19,760 nucleotides of DNA, taken from NCBI GenBank assembly GCA_038145075.1, contig JAYQOY010000030.1:1-19760 (forward strand), written 5' to 3'. The stretch comes from TMED14 sp038145075 (GTDB taxonomy: Bacteria; Bacteroidota; Bacteroidia; Flavobacteriales; Schleiferiaceae). Within the stretch, counting starts at the first letter, position 1, and the number at the start of each line of letters is the position of its first letter. Position numbers and translations under genes: made by a program. The notes beneath the pieces were generated by a model that was given only the letters and a program-made list of their open reading frames with translations, made no database searches and had not been told where the DNA came from. Positions 1-7,240 of this stretch are shown here, one piece after another.

Positions 1-99
1 GCGAAAAGGCTACAGCGCGAAGCGCGTGCTTTCTAGCTTTAGGGCGCAGCCCGAGCTTCCTAGCTCTCTAGCCACAGTGCGAAGCACGTGCCCTCTAGC
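1..99. repeat. Dispersed hairpin/CTAG repeat, copy 1
   Basis: This stretch is about 95 percent identical to 7344-7469, apart from one 27-base unit missing here. It consists of short hairpins separated by TCTAGC. The hairpin at 73-90 reads CAC, bulged A, GTGC, loop GAA, GCAC, GTG. The hairpin around 14-28 has the arms GCGC and GCGC around a GAA loop. A middle hairpin near 42-52 has GGGC, loop GCA, GCCC. The repeat may extend left of the window. Its right end runs straight into the 3' end of ribE, whose stop codon lies in the CTAG-rich tail. The function is unknown; a non-autonomous REP-like element or a transcript-end structure are possibilities. Confidence 0.8.
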
Positions 100-698
100 T
101 ACCTAGCTAGCAGCTTCGCCACATACTTCCCCAGAATATCAAACTCCAGATTCACGGAATCCCCAACACGCAAGGTGTGGAAGTTCGTGTGCTCCCAGGT
201 GTAGGGAATGAGGTGAACGGAAAAAGAGCTGGGGCTCGAATCTACGACGGTCAGACTTGTGCCGTTCAGGGAGATAGAGCCTTTGGCAACTGTGACATGT
301 TCGGGATGTTCTGCGTGGGAAATGGTCACTTTCCAGCTGCCATTGAGGTCTTCAATGGAGGCCACGGTACCTGTCGTGTCCACATGGCCTTGGACAATGT
401 GGCCATCGAGGCGACCGCCCGAAACCATGCACCGCTCCAAATTCACCGAATGCCCCACCTTCCACGCTCCAACCGTCGTTTTTTCGAGGGTTTCCGCAAT
501 AGCTGTCACGCGGTAGCCGGTGGGCTGTTCCGCCGGGCCGTGGAGGGCAATGACGGTCAGGCAGCAGCCGTCGTGGGCGACGCTTTGGTCAATTTTGAGT
601 TCGGGCGCTAGGCTCGAAGCGACGTCCACATGGAGGTTGCTCCCTTCAGGGGTAAGGGCCACAATTTGGCCGATATTTTCGATGATTCCGGTGAACAT
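99..698 (-). CDS. ribE: Riboflavin synthase alpha chain
   Basis: The enzyme dismutates two molecules of 6,7-dimethyl-8-ribityllumazine to riboflavin, the last step of riboflavin synthesis, in the cytoplasm. The 199-residue length is normal. The protein begins with the family signature MFTGIIE and has two tandem lumazine-binding barrels, roughly residues 1-95 and 96-190. Matching motifs DGCCLTV (43-49) and NGTSLTV (145-151), and GHIVQGHVD at 99-107, mark the two halves. The start is fixed by the signature at residue 1. It is divergent from the aminopeptidase gene with only 14 bases between the two annotated starts. The last codons (LLAR and stop) are read from a CTAG-rich sequence contiguous with the dispersed repeat, so the C-terminal tail may have been altered by the repeat. 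Confidence 0.96.
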   Translation of the reverse strand: MFTGIIENIGQIVALTPEGSNLHVDVASSLAPELKIDQSVAHDGCCLTVIALHGPAEQPTGYRVTAIAETLEKTTVGAWKVGHSVNLERCMVSGGRLDGHIVQGHVDTTGTVASIEDLNGSWKVTISHAEHPEHVTVAKGSISLNGTSLTVVDSSPSSFSVHLIPYTWEHTNFHTLRVGDSVNLEFDILGKYVAKLLAR

Positions 699-702
699 AG
701 GG

Positions 703-710
703 CAAAGGTA
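703..710 (-). promoter_or_regulatory. Probable -7 element of the ribE promoter
   Basis: On the minus strand this reads TACCTTTG, a full match to the Bacteroidota -7 consensus TAnnTTTG. It ends only four bases before the ribE start codon, so the transcript would be leaderless or nearly so. No clean TTTG -33 element is seen at 19-21 bases upstream; a TTTC lies about 22 bases away. Confidence 0.55.
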
Positions 711-712
711 CG

Positions 713-2128
713 ATGCCTACCTTCGTAGCTATGAAATGGACTTTTGCTTCTTCCGCTTCGACCGGTCAGGTGACCGCGGTCGTCAAACCTACTTCGTCGG
801 AATTTTCGGCCGATTTGGCTGCCTTGATTGAGGCACGTGCCGAACGCGGTGTCAAAGGATGGCTCCACCAGGTGGCTGGTGCTGAGCAGTTTGTGCGCGT
901 GTTGGCTCCGAAGGGGGCCGCGGCGGAGGTGGCGCATTCGGGCCGAAAAGCCGGTGCCGAACTCGCTGGACTGCTGTCGAAAAACAAGATTTCCAGCCTG
1001 AGCCTGGAAGCCGGCGATGCCACTTTCCACGTGGCGGAAGGCCTCGCGCTGGCTGCCTACCGTTACACGCGCCTGCTCGGGAAAAAGGCGAAAGACGCTT
1101 GGACCCTCAACACCGTTGAAGTGATCGGTCTGCCTGCCGCAGACGCCAAACGTTTAGAAGTGCTTATGGCCGCCGTGACAGAAGCGCGCGACCTCATTAA
1201 TACCCCGGTGTTGGATTTGACCGCCGAAGACCTCGCGGCCCGCGCCGAAGAGCTGGGCCAAACCTACGGCTTCAAGGTGACCGTCTTAAACCAAGCAAAA
1301 ATTGAATCGCTCAAGATGGGCGGGCTGCTCGGCGTCAACAAAGGCTCCGTCGATCCGGCCACCTTCAGCATTCTAGAATACAAACCCGAGCATGCGGTTA
1401 ACAGCGCCCCCTACGTGCTAGTGGGCAAAGGCGTCGTCTACGACACGGGCGGTCTCAGCCTCAAGCCCAGCAACTTCATGGATACGATGAAGTGCGACAT
1501 GTCGGGCGCGGCGGCCGTCATTGGAACCCTTTGTGCGGTGGCGGGCCAAGGTTTGCCCGTGCATGTGATTGGTTTGATTCCTGCCACGGATAACCGCCCA
1601 GGCGGCAATGCCATTACCCCGGGGGATGTGATTACGATTTCGGACGGTAGCACGGTGGAGGTCCTGAACACCGATGCTGAGGGCCGTTTGATCCTCGCGG
1701 ATGCCCTGCACTACGCCAAGAAGTACAAGCCGCAGTTGGTCATTGACCTCGCCACGTTGACCGGGGCGGCTGCGCGCGCCATTGGCCCCAACGCCACGGT
1801 GGCCATGGGCAATGCAGGCCGTGACGTTTGGGAGCAGCTGCAAACTAGCGCGGCCAATACGCACGAACGCTTGGTTGAATTCCCCTTCTGGGACGAATAC
1901 AACGACCTGCTAAAGAGTGAAATCGCCGACCTCAAAAACATCGGCGGTGCAGAAGCCGGTGCCATCACCGCGGGCAAATTCTTGGAGCATTTCACCGACT
2001 ACCCCTATGTGCATTTGGACATCGCGGGACCAGCCTTCTTGGACAGCCCCTGGGGCTATTACGGCAAGGGCGGCACTGCGGTGGGCGTGCGCTTGCTGAC
2101 GGACTTCTTAGCCAACGTGCGCTCATGA
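713..2128 (+). CDS. Leucyl aminopeptidase family protein (peptidase M17)
   Basis: This is a cytoplasmic metallo-exopeptidase that removes N-terminal residues from peptides. The C-terminal catalytic domain (about residues 155-471) carries the M17 signature NTDAEGRL at 319-326. The expected two-metal ligands are visible as Lys239, Asp244 (in VYDTGG), Asp262, Asp321 and Glu323, with Lys251 in the active site. The N-terminal domain (1-150) is more variable, as usual in the family. The start is uncertain: ATG at 731 gives a protein beginning MKWTF and leaves a more comfortable 32-base gap to ribE. A near-consensus -7 element TATTTTCG lies at 674-681 inside ribE. The stop overlaps the pdxA start (ATGA), so the two genes are probably co-translated. 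M17 enzymes are hard to split into PepA and PepB types by eye, so no symbol is given. Confidence 0.93.
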   Translation: MPTFVAMKWTFASSASTGQVTAVVKPTSSEFSADLAALIEARAERGVKGWLHQVAGAEQFVRVLAPKGAAAEVAHSGRKAGAELAGLLSKNKISSLSLEAGDATFHVAEGLALAAYRYTRLLGKKAKDAWTLNTVEVIGLPAADAKRLEVLMAAVTEARDLINTPVLDLTAEDLAARAEELGQTYGFKVTVLNQAKIESLKMGGLLGVNKGSVDPATFSILEYKPEHAVNSAPYVLVGKGVVYDTGGLSLKPSNFMDTMKCDMSGAAAVIGTLCAVAGQGLPVHVIGLIPATDNRPGGNAITPGDVITISDGSTVEVLNTDAEGRLILADALHYAKKYKPQLVIDLATLTGAAARAIGPNATVAMGNAGRDVWEQLQTSAANTHERLVEFPFWDEYNDLLKSEIADLKNIGGAEAGAITAGKFLEHFTDYPYVHLDIAGPAFLDSPWGYYGKGGTAVGVRLLTDFLANVRS

Positions 2129-3174
2129 TGCGCCTGGGCATATCCTGCGGAGATCCCAACGGCATCGGCCTAGAAGTCGTGCTCAAGACCTTGGCGCAGG
2201 CGGAAATTCGGGAGATGGCGCAGTTCTACCTCTTCTGCTCGCCCCAAGTGCTGGCCTACCACCGCAATACGACGGAGGTGGGCGAGATTCCCTACGTGAC
2301 GGTCGCTGCGGGCGATACCGTTCCAAAAGGCAAAATCGGCCTCGTGGACCCCTGGAATCGGGAAGTAAAAGTGGAATTTGGACAGCTCAACGAAGAAGGG
2401 GGCCAAGCCGCTTTGGACAGCTTGAGTGCTGCCTGCGCCGCTATAGAAGCGGGCCAGCTCGACGGATTGGTGACCGCCCCCCTGAGCAAAGCCAACATTC
2501 CCAGCTCGCTCGAAGCCCCTTTCACGGGCCATACCGGGTACCTCGCCCAGCGCTTCAACGCCAAGCCCTTGATGGTTATGGCCGCTGAAACAATGCGCGT
2601 CGCCTTGGTCACGGAACATATCTCCCTTCAGAGCGTCGCCGGTCGCGTGACGCCCGCTTTGTTGGACGAGAAATTAGCCGCCTTCGAAGCTGCATTAAAA
2701 TTGGACTTTGGCATTCAGCGCCCCACAATTGCCGTACTCAGCATCAACCCGCACGCTGGCGACGGCGGTGCCATGGGCCACGAAGAAAACGATGTGCTGA
2801 AGCCTTGGATAACGTCCGCTAAAGAGCGCGGCGCACTCGTTTCTGGCCCCTTCCCCTCGGACGGTTTCTTTGGCAAAGGCGCGCATTTGGGCTTTGATGG
2901 CACTCTGTCCATGTACCACGATCAGGGTTTGATCGCCTTCAAGATTCTACACTTTGAGAGCGGCGTCAACAATACATGCGGGCTGCCTTTTGTACGCACC
3001 TCCCCAGATCATGGCGTTGGCTTGGACATCGCTGGTAAGAACCTGGCGGATGCGCAGAGTTTCCAGGCTGCCGTTTTCCAGGCTATCGACCGCGTTCGGC
3101 TTCACCGCGAACAGACCGAATTAACCGCTAATGTCCTGCCCAAGTTTGAGCAAAAAGGCCGCCGCGACGCTTAG
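2125..3174 (+). CDS. pdxA: 4-hydroxythreonine-4-phosphate dehydrogenase
   Basis: PdxA oxidises 4-phosphohydroxy-L-threonine with NAD in the DXP-dependent pathway to pyridoxal phosphate. The 349-residue length is slightly above the E. coli enzyme. The three metal-binding histidines are present: His165 (in TEH), His210 (in NPHAGDGG) and His265 (in MYHDQG), nearly the same numbering as in E. coli. The N-terminal motif ISCGDPNGIG and the substrate-binding segment TGHTGYL at 134-140 are also typical. Two adjacent ATG codons (2125 and 2128) are possible starts; the first overlaps the upstream stop. It lies upstream of DUF177 and rpmF, a neighbourhood often seen in Bacteroidota. The 75-base gap after it contains a separate promoter for the next gene. 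Confidence 0.96.
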   Translation: MMRLGISCGDPNGIGLEVVLKTLAQAEIREMAQFYLFCSPQVLAYHRNTTEVGEIPYVTVAAGDTVPKGKIGLVDPWNREVKVEFGQLNEEGGQAALDSLSAACAAIEAGQLDGLVTAPLSKANIPSSLEAPFTGHTGYLAQRFNAKPLMVMAAETMRVALVTEHISLQSVAGRVTPALLDEKLAAFEAALKLDFGIQRPTIAVLSINPHAGDGGAMGHEENDVLKPWITSAKERGALVSGPFPSDGFFGKGAHLGFDGTLSMYHDQGLIAFKILHFESGVNNTCGLPFVRTSPDHGVGLDIAGKNLADAQSFQAAVFQAIDRVRLHREQTELTANVLPKFEQKGRRDA

Positions 3175-3195
3175 TGTAAAATCAATCTCTAGATA

Positions 3196-3226
3196 TTTGC
3201 TGTTCATGGAATTGGGCGTACATTTG
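3196..3226 (+). promoter_or_regulatory. Bacteroidota-type promoter for DUF177-rpmF
   Basis: TTTG at 3196-3199 is followed after 19 bases by TACATTTG at 3219-3226. This matches both boxes and the spacing of the Bacteroidota primary sigma promoter (TTTG, N19-21, TAnnTTTG). Transcription would begin near 3232, about 18 bases before the DUF177 start. It is the best-formed promoter in the window. Confidence 0.7.
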
Positions 3227-3249
3227 CCGGCTCTAACGCGCACTCGGCC

Positions 3250-3702
3250 ATGAAGAAACGCGAAACCCTCCTTGGATTCTCGGGCCTTGCTTTGGGCGAG
3301 CACACGTTGGAGTATCGTTTAGACGAAACGTTCTTTGCTTCGTATCCCCTTTCCGATTTGGAAGGTGTGCGCCCTGCTACGGTGCAGGTGCTGCTGCGGA
3401 AAGCCAACAACTTAATGGAGTTGGATTTTTCGTTTGAGGGCTTGATGGACACGACCTGCGATTTTAGCGGGGACCCCTTTGAGCTTGAGCTGCGCAACGC
3501 CTTTACGGTTGTGGTCAAATTTGGCGATGCCTTTGACGACAGCGACCCGGACATATTGGTGCTCCCTCACGGCGAGTACGAGGTGGATTTGGCCCAGTAC
3601 CTTTTTGAACTGGTTGCCCTATCCGTCCCTTACCAAAAAGTCAAACCGGAATTGAGAGAAACGATCGAAGACGACGACCTAGACGAGGACGACGAAATTT
3701 GA
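3250..3702 (+). CDS. YceD/DUF177 family protein
   Basis: DUF177 proteins (YceD in E. coli, a chloroplast homologue in plants) are encoded next to ribosomal protein L32 in most bacteria and are linked to 23S rRNA accumulation; the mechanism is not settled. The 150-residue protein has the family core, with a central FEGLMDTTCDFSGDPFELEL stretch at about 58-77. Its tail is strongly acidic (EDDDLDEDDEI at the very end). No signal peptide or membrane segment is seen, so it should be cytoplasmic. An upstream ATG at 3206 is out of frame, which supports the start used. It precedes rpmF by 23 bases, as expected for the family, and both should use the promoter at 3196-3226. Confidence 0.88.
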   Translation: MKKRETLLGFSGLALGEHTLEYRLDETFFASYPLSDLEGVRPATVQVLLRKANNLMELDFSFEGLMDTTCDFSGDPFELELRNAFTVVVKFGDAFDDSDPDILVLPHGEYEVDLAQYLFELVALSVPYQKVKPELRETIEDDDLDEDDEI

Positions 3703-3725
3703 ATTGAACTGAAAAACTCTGCATT

Positions 3726-3923
3726 ATGGCACATCCTAAGCGTAGACAATCCAGCACCCGCCGCGACAAGCGCCGCACGCATGACAAGGCTGTATTACCC
3801 CAGTTGGCGGTTTGCCCTACTACGGGTGAAGCTCACTTGATGCACCGCGCCTACTGGCACGAAGGCAAAATGTACTACAAAGGCAAGGTCGTTATCGACA
3901 AAACCGAAGTAGCCGAAGCCTAA
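3726..3923 (+). CDS. rpmF: 50S ribosomal protein L32
   Basis: This is a structural protein of the large ribosomal subunit. The 65-residue sequence starts MAHPKRRQSSTRRDKRR, the classical basic L32 N-terminus. The C-terminal half, with CPTTGE and a HEGKMYYKGKVV segment, is typical of Bacteroidota L32. It is paired with DUF177 upstream and followed by a rho-independent terminator, so this two-gene unit appears to end here before the acc genes. Confidence 0.96.
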   Translation: MAHPKRRQSSTRRDKRRTHDKAVLPQLAVCPTTGEAHLMHRAYWHEGKMYYKGKVVIDKTEVAEA

Positions 3924-3945
3924 TCGCTTTAAGGCATTTTACATT

Positions 3946-3984
3946 AAAACCCGAGGCATTTTGTCCCGGGTTTTTGTTTTTTTT
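3946..3984 (+). terminator. Rho-independent terminator after rpmF
   Basis: An 8-bp perfect stem has arm AAAACCCG at 3946-3953 and arm CGGGTTTT at 3967-3974, with a 13-base loop. It runs into a T-rich tract to 3984 (thirteen T and one G from 3971). It separates rpmF from accB. Confidence 0.85.
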
Positions 3985-4015
3985 GACGCACTTTTGTTAC
4001 CCTAACACTTGACTC

Positions 4016-4480
4016 ATGGATATCAAGGAACTACAAAACTTTATCAAGTTCGTGACCAAATCAGGCGCTTCTGAAGTGTCACTGGAAACGGATACCTACA
4101 AAGTAACCGTTAAAACGGCTGGCGGTGAAGCCGTTCACTATGTCGCCGCTGCTGCACCTTCTACGGTTGCTGCCGCACCTGCTGCCGCTGCGCCTGCGGC
4201 TGCCGCTAAAGCTGCCCCTGTTGAGGATGAATTCGCCAATTGCGTGGCCATCAAGTCACCCATGATCGGCACCTTCTACTTAAAGCCCAGCCCCGACAAG
4301 CCCGCCTTCAAGAGCGTAGGTGACACCGTGAAAGCCGGCGAAACCGTTTGCATCATTGAAGCCATGAAGCTCTTCAATGAAATTGAAAGTGAAGTAACCG
4401 GTAAGATTGTGAAAATCGTTGCCGACGATATGACCCCCGTTGAATACGGCCAAACGCTCTTCTTAGTCGAGCCAGCTTAA
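4016..4480 (+). CDS. accB: Biotin carboxyl carrier protein of acetyl-CoA carboxylase
   Basis: AccB carries biotin between the carboxylase and carboxyltransferase halves of acetyl-CoA carboxylase, the first step of fatty acid synthesis. The 154-residue protein has three parts: an N-terminal region (1-42), an Ala/Pro-rich flexible linker (about 43-70), and the biotinyl domain (about 75-154). The biotinylated residue should be Lys118 in EAMKL; many homologues have AMKM. It is 16 bases upstream of accC and they surely form an operon. Alanine codons use GCT more often than in neighbouring genes, which fits high expression. No clear TAnnTTTG promoter is seen in the 31 bases after the rpmF terminator. 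Confidence 0.96.
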   Translation: MDIKELQNFIKFVTKSGASEVSLETDTYKVTVKTAGGEAVHYVAAAAPSTVAAAPAAAAPAAAAKAAPVEDEFANCVAIKSPMIGTFYLKPSPDKPAFKSVGDTVKAGETVCIIEAMKLFNEIESEVTGKIVKIVADDMTPVEYGQTLFLVEPA

Positions 4481-4496
4481 TCCTAAGCTCCTCCTG

Positions 4497-5831
4497 ATGA
4501 AAAAAATCCTCATTGCCAACCGTGGCGAAATAGCCATGCGCATCATCCGCACCTGCCGGGAGATGGGCATCAAAACGGTGGCGGTTTATTCGGAAGCCGA
4601 TCGCGACAGCCTACATGTCCGATTTGCGGACGAGGCCGTTTGTATTGGTCCCGCTCCGTCCAAAGAGAGCTACCTGAGCATCCCTGCGATTATTTCAGCT
4701 GCGGAAATCACCAATGCCGACGGCATCCACCCCGGTTTTGGCTTCCTCTCTGAAAATGCCAAGTTCTCACGCATTTGTGCTGAGCACGGTATCAAGTTCA
4801 TTGGCGCTACCCCCGACCAGATTAACAAAATGGGCGACAAGGCTACGGCCAAGGAGACCATGAGAGCGGCCGGCGTTCCCTGTGTGCCCGGTTCGGACGG
4901 CTTGTTGGAATCCTTTGAGCACGCCAAGAAAATCGCCAAGGAAATTGGCTACCCCGTCATGATGAAGGCTACGGCCGGAGGTGGCGGTAAGGGCATGCGC
5001 GCCATTTGGAAAGAAGAAGAGCTTGAAAAGGCTTGGGAATCTGCCCGCCAAGAAGCCGCTGCAGCCTTTGGCAATGACGGCATGTACATGGAGAAGCTTA
5101 TCGAAGAGCCTCGCCACATCGAGATTCAAATCATTGGTGACCAATCCGGCAAAGCAGCGCACCTCAGTGAGCGCGATTGCTCGGTCCAGCGCCGCCACCA
5201 AAAGTTGACGGAAGAGACGCCCTCTCCCTTTATGACCCCTGAACTTCGCCAAGCGATGGGCGACGCCGCTGTAAAAGCGGCCGAGTACATTGCCTACGAA
5301 GGTGCCGGAACGGTGGAATTCCTGGTGGACAAGCACCGCAACTTCTACTTCATGGAGATGAACACCCGTATTCAGGTGGAGCACCCCATTACGGAGGAAG
5401 TGACGGACTACGATTTGATTCGCGAGCAGATTAAAATCGCTTCGGGCACCCTGATTTCAGGCCGAAATCACGAGCCCAAGCAGCACGCCATCGAATGCCG
5501 CATCAACGCGGAAGACCCCTACAACAACTTCCGCCCGAGCCCCGGTAAGATCACGGCGTTTCACGCTCCGGGTGGCCACGGCGTTAGAATCGATACGCAC
5601 GTGTACGCGGGCTACACGATTCCTTCCAACTACGATAGCATGATCGCTAAGCTCATTGTCACGGGCCGAACGCGTCAACAAGCCATCGAACGTATGAAGC
5701 GCGCCCTCGACGAGTTCATCATCGAAGGCATCAACACCACCATTCCCTTCCACCGTCAATTGATGGACCATCCCGATTACGTGGAGGGCAATTACACGAC
5801 CAAATTCATGGAGACCTTCGAAATGAAGTAA
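4497..5831 (+). CDS. accC: Acetyl-CoA carboxylase, biotin carboxylase subunit
   Basis: AccC uses ATP and bicarbonate to carboxylate the biotin of AccB. The 444-residue length is normal. The N-terminal biotin carboxylase domain starts MKKILIANRGEIAMRI. The ATP-grasp domain has the glycine-rich loop GGGGKGM at 161-167. The metal and bicarbonate region MEMNTRIQVEHP follows near residue 285. The C-terminal domain has the usual INAEDP segment. It follows accB closely and is closed by a terminator at 5854-5882. The carboxyltransferase genes are not in this window. Confidence 0.97.
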   Translation: MKKILIANRGEIAMRIIRTCREMGIKTVAVYSEADRDSLHVRFADEAVCIGPAPSKESYLSIPAIISAAEITNADGIHPGFGFLSENAKFSRICAEHGIKFIGATPDQINKMGDKATAKETMRAAGVPCVPGSDGLLESFEHAKKIAKEIGYPVMMKATAGGGGKGMRAIWKEEELEKAWESARQEAAAAFGNDGMYMEKLIEEPRHIEIQIIGDQSGKAAHLSERDCSVQRRHQKLTEETPSPFMTPELRQAMGDAAVKAAEYIAYEGAGTVEFLVDKHRNFYFMEMNTRIQVEHPITEEVTDYDLIREQIKIASGTLISGRNHEPKQHAIECRINAEDPYNNFRPSPGKITAFHAPGGHGVRIDTHVYAGYTIPSNYDSMIAKLIVTGRTRQQAIERMKRALDEFIIEGINTTIPFHRQLMDHPDYVEGNYTTKFMETFEMK

Positions 5832-5853
5832 TCCCTTGCGTTTTTCAAAAAAG

Positions 5854-5882
5854 AAAACCGGCCTCTAGGGGCCGGTTTTTTT
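5854..5882. terminator. Bidirectional rho-independent terminator
   Basis: A perfect 10-bp stem, AAAACCGGCC (5854-5863) and GGCCGGTTTT (5870-5879), has a 6-base loop and seven T residues from 5876. On the minus strand the stem is followed by a T-rich run as well, so it can serve both accC and the leftward small gene that ends at 5897. Confidence 0.9.
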
Positions 5883-5896
5883 ATGCCTATTTGAAC

Positions 5897-6130
5897 TTAG
5901 CGGCCACCGCGGCGGCCACCACCTGGACGCTGTCCATTGCCTCGTCTGTTTAGCAAACGTCGCAACCACCGCGGCCAACGTCGCTCTAGTTTCTTTTCTA
6001 CTAGACTTAGGCTGTCCAACTCTTGAGCGAGCTCAACCTGCGCAGTGTGGGGCATCGGGGCCGCTTGCACTTCCGCAGGCGCCTGCGCCAAAAAGAAAGA
6101 AGCAGTTAAAACAGTCAAAATCCTTTTCAT
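5897..6130 (-). CDS. Small secreted Arg/Gly-rich protein, unknown function
   Basis: I do not recognise a family. The 77-residue reading starts at the ATG at 6130 (MKRIL), because this gives a textbook signal peptide: basic start, hydrophobic core LTVLTASFFLA, and a cleavage region near AEVQA at about residues 19-23. An upstream in-frame ATG at 6151 would add seven residues. The mature part has a short helix-like acidic stretch, then a cluster of Arg and Trp (ERRWPRWLRRLLNRR). It ends in a low-complexity Gly/Arg tail with no Cys. It lies between the accC terminator and the divergent plsC promoter. It may be a periplasmic or exported cationic protein that binds acidic polymers; this is inference only. 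Confidence 0.6.
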   Translation of the reverse strand: MKRILTVLTASFFLAQAPAEVQAAPMPHTAQVELAQELDSLSLVEKKLERRWPRWLRRLLNRRGNGQRPGGGRRGGR

Positions 6131-6161
6131 AGTTCTTGGATGTTGCCTCAAGGTAAAGGTT

Positions 6162-6169
6162 TAATTTTG
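6162..6169 (+). promoter_or_regulatory. Probable -7 element of the plsC promoter
   Basis: The sequence TAATTTTG fully matches TAnnTTTG and ends seven bases before the plsC ATG at 6177, predicting a very short or absent leader. A -33 TTTG at the standard distance is not seen. Confidence 0.5.
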
Positions 6170-6176
6170 AAGTCCT

Positions 6177-6953
6177 ATGCCCCGCACCAAAGCCCCCACT
6201 CCCATCTGGCGCTATCCCGCTATTTTCTTCGGGATTTTCTACCACATTTGGTACTATGCCCTCATGCTTATCAGCATTTTGGGCCTCTTTGTCCCCCTCT
6301 TCCGCAGTTCGCGCAAGGTGGAGTCCTTTCCGCGTTTTTACCGCTTTGCACGCTTGTGGGCCGCCTGGATTTTGAACGGCATGGGCTTGGTCCGAAAGGT
6401 CACCTACGCCACCCGCATTCCATGGGACCGCCCCTACATCGTGGTCGCCAACCACTCCAGCGAAATCGACATCATGATGTGCTACCGCATCGTCAAATCG
6501 CCCACCGTCTTCATTGGCAAAGCCGAACTCGCCAAAATCCCCCTCTTTGGCTTCTTCTTCCGCCGATCCAGCATCCCCGTCGACCGAAGCAGCCTATCAA
6601 GTAAAAAGCAAGTCATGGAAAAAGCCGCCCGTCGCCTTGAGCGCGGTTCGGGCCTCTGCATCTACCCCGAAGGCGGCATCCCCAAGGACCCAACTGTCGT
6701 TCTAGCCCCCTTCAAAAATGGCGCCTTCAAACTCGCCATCGAAAGCGGTACCCCCATCCTGCCCATCACCTTCGCCAACAACCGACTGCACTTCCCGGAC
6801 TTCCTCCAGGGGGGCGGCCCCGGCCTCCTGAAAGCCCATGTGCACGAGCCCATCGACGTGACCGGCATGACCCTGGCCGATATGGATGCGCTCAGCGACC
6901 GCGTCTATGCCGTACTTTTGGAGCAGCTAAAAGTATTTGGCCGAAAACCATGA
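6177..6953 (+). CDS. plsC: 1-acyl-sn-glycerol-3-phosphate acyltransferase family protein
   Basis: PlsC-type enzymes add the second acyl chain to make phosphatidic acid at the inner membrane. The 258-residue protein has a hydrophobic segment at about 15-42. It then has acyltransferase motif I, NHSSEID (Asn92, catalytic His93, Asp98), and motif III as YPEGG at 163-167 in place of the more usual FPEGT. The motif change leaves the exact acceptor open, for example lysophospholipid or ornithine-lipid O-acyltransferase. The stop overlaps the gatC start by four bases (ATGA), so translation is probably coupled. A -7 element lies just upstream at 6162-6169. Confidence 0.85.
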   Translation: MPRTKAPTPIWRYPAIFFGIFYHIWYYALMLISILGLFVPLFRSSRKVESFPRFYRFARLWAAWILNGMGLVRKVTYATRIPWDRPYIVVANHSSEIDIMMCYRIVKSPTVFIGKAELAKIPLFGFFFRRSSIPVDRSSLSSKKQVMEKAARRLERGSGLCIYPEGGIPKDPTVVLAPFKNGAFKLAIESGTPILPITFANNRLHFPDFLQGGGPGLLKAHVHEPIDVTGMTLADMDALSDRVYAVLLEQLKVFGRKP

Positions 6954-7240
6954 AGATCAGCACCGAAGACGTCCAGAAACTGGCCCACTTGTCCCGACTC
7001 CAACTCAATGATTCTGAGGCGGAAGCGATGAAGCAGGACTTGACCAAAATTTTGGACTTTGTCGCTGCCATCGAAGCCATGGACCTCGAAGGCGTCGAAC
7101 CCCTGGTCTACATGACGGACCGAGAGAACGTCCTCCGCGAAGACGAGCCCGAAACCGTTATGACCCACGCCCAAGCCATGAAAAACGCCCCCGATGCGGA
7201 CTCGGACTACTTCCGCGTGCCTCGGGTGGTGGAGAAGTGA
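6950..7240 (+). CDS. gatC: Asp-tRNA(Asn)/Glu-tRNA(Gln) amidotransferase subunit C
   Basis: GatC is the small subunit that holds GatA and GatB together in the amidotransferase forming Gln-tRNA(Gln) and/or Asn-tRNA(Asn). The 96-residue length is typical. The family pattern is clear: an N-terminal helix with VQKLAHLSRL (about 8-17), a second helix with a LTKILDFVAAIEAMDLEGVEP core, and the C-terminal REDEPE and FRVPRVVE segments. It overlaps plsC. gatA and gatB are not adjacent, as is common in Bacteroidota. The stop codon is followed immediately by an octamer array. Confidence 0.95.
   Translation: MKISTEDVQKLAHLSRLQLNDSEAEAMKQDLTKILDFVAAIEAMDLEGVEPLVYMTDRENVLREDEPETVMTHAQAMKNAPDADSDYFRVPRVVEK

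Noticed and set aside
6140..6604. Alternative frame of 154 codons overlapping the start of plsC
   Set aside because: It is rich in His, Pro and Arg, has no family features, and overlaps the well-supported plsC frame.
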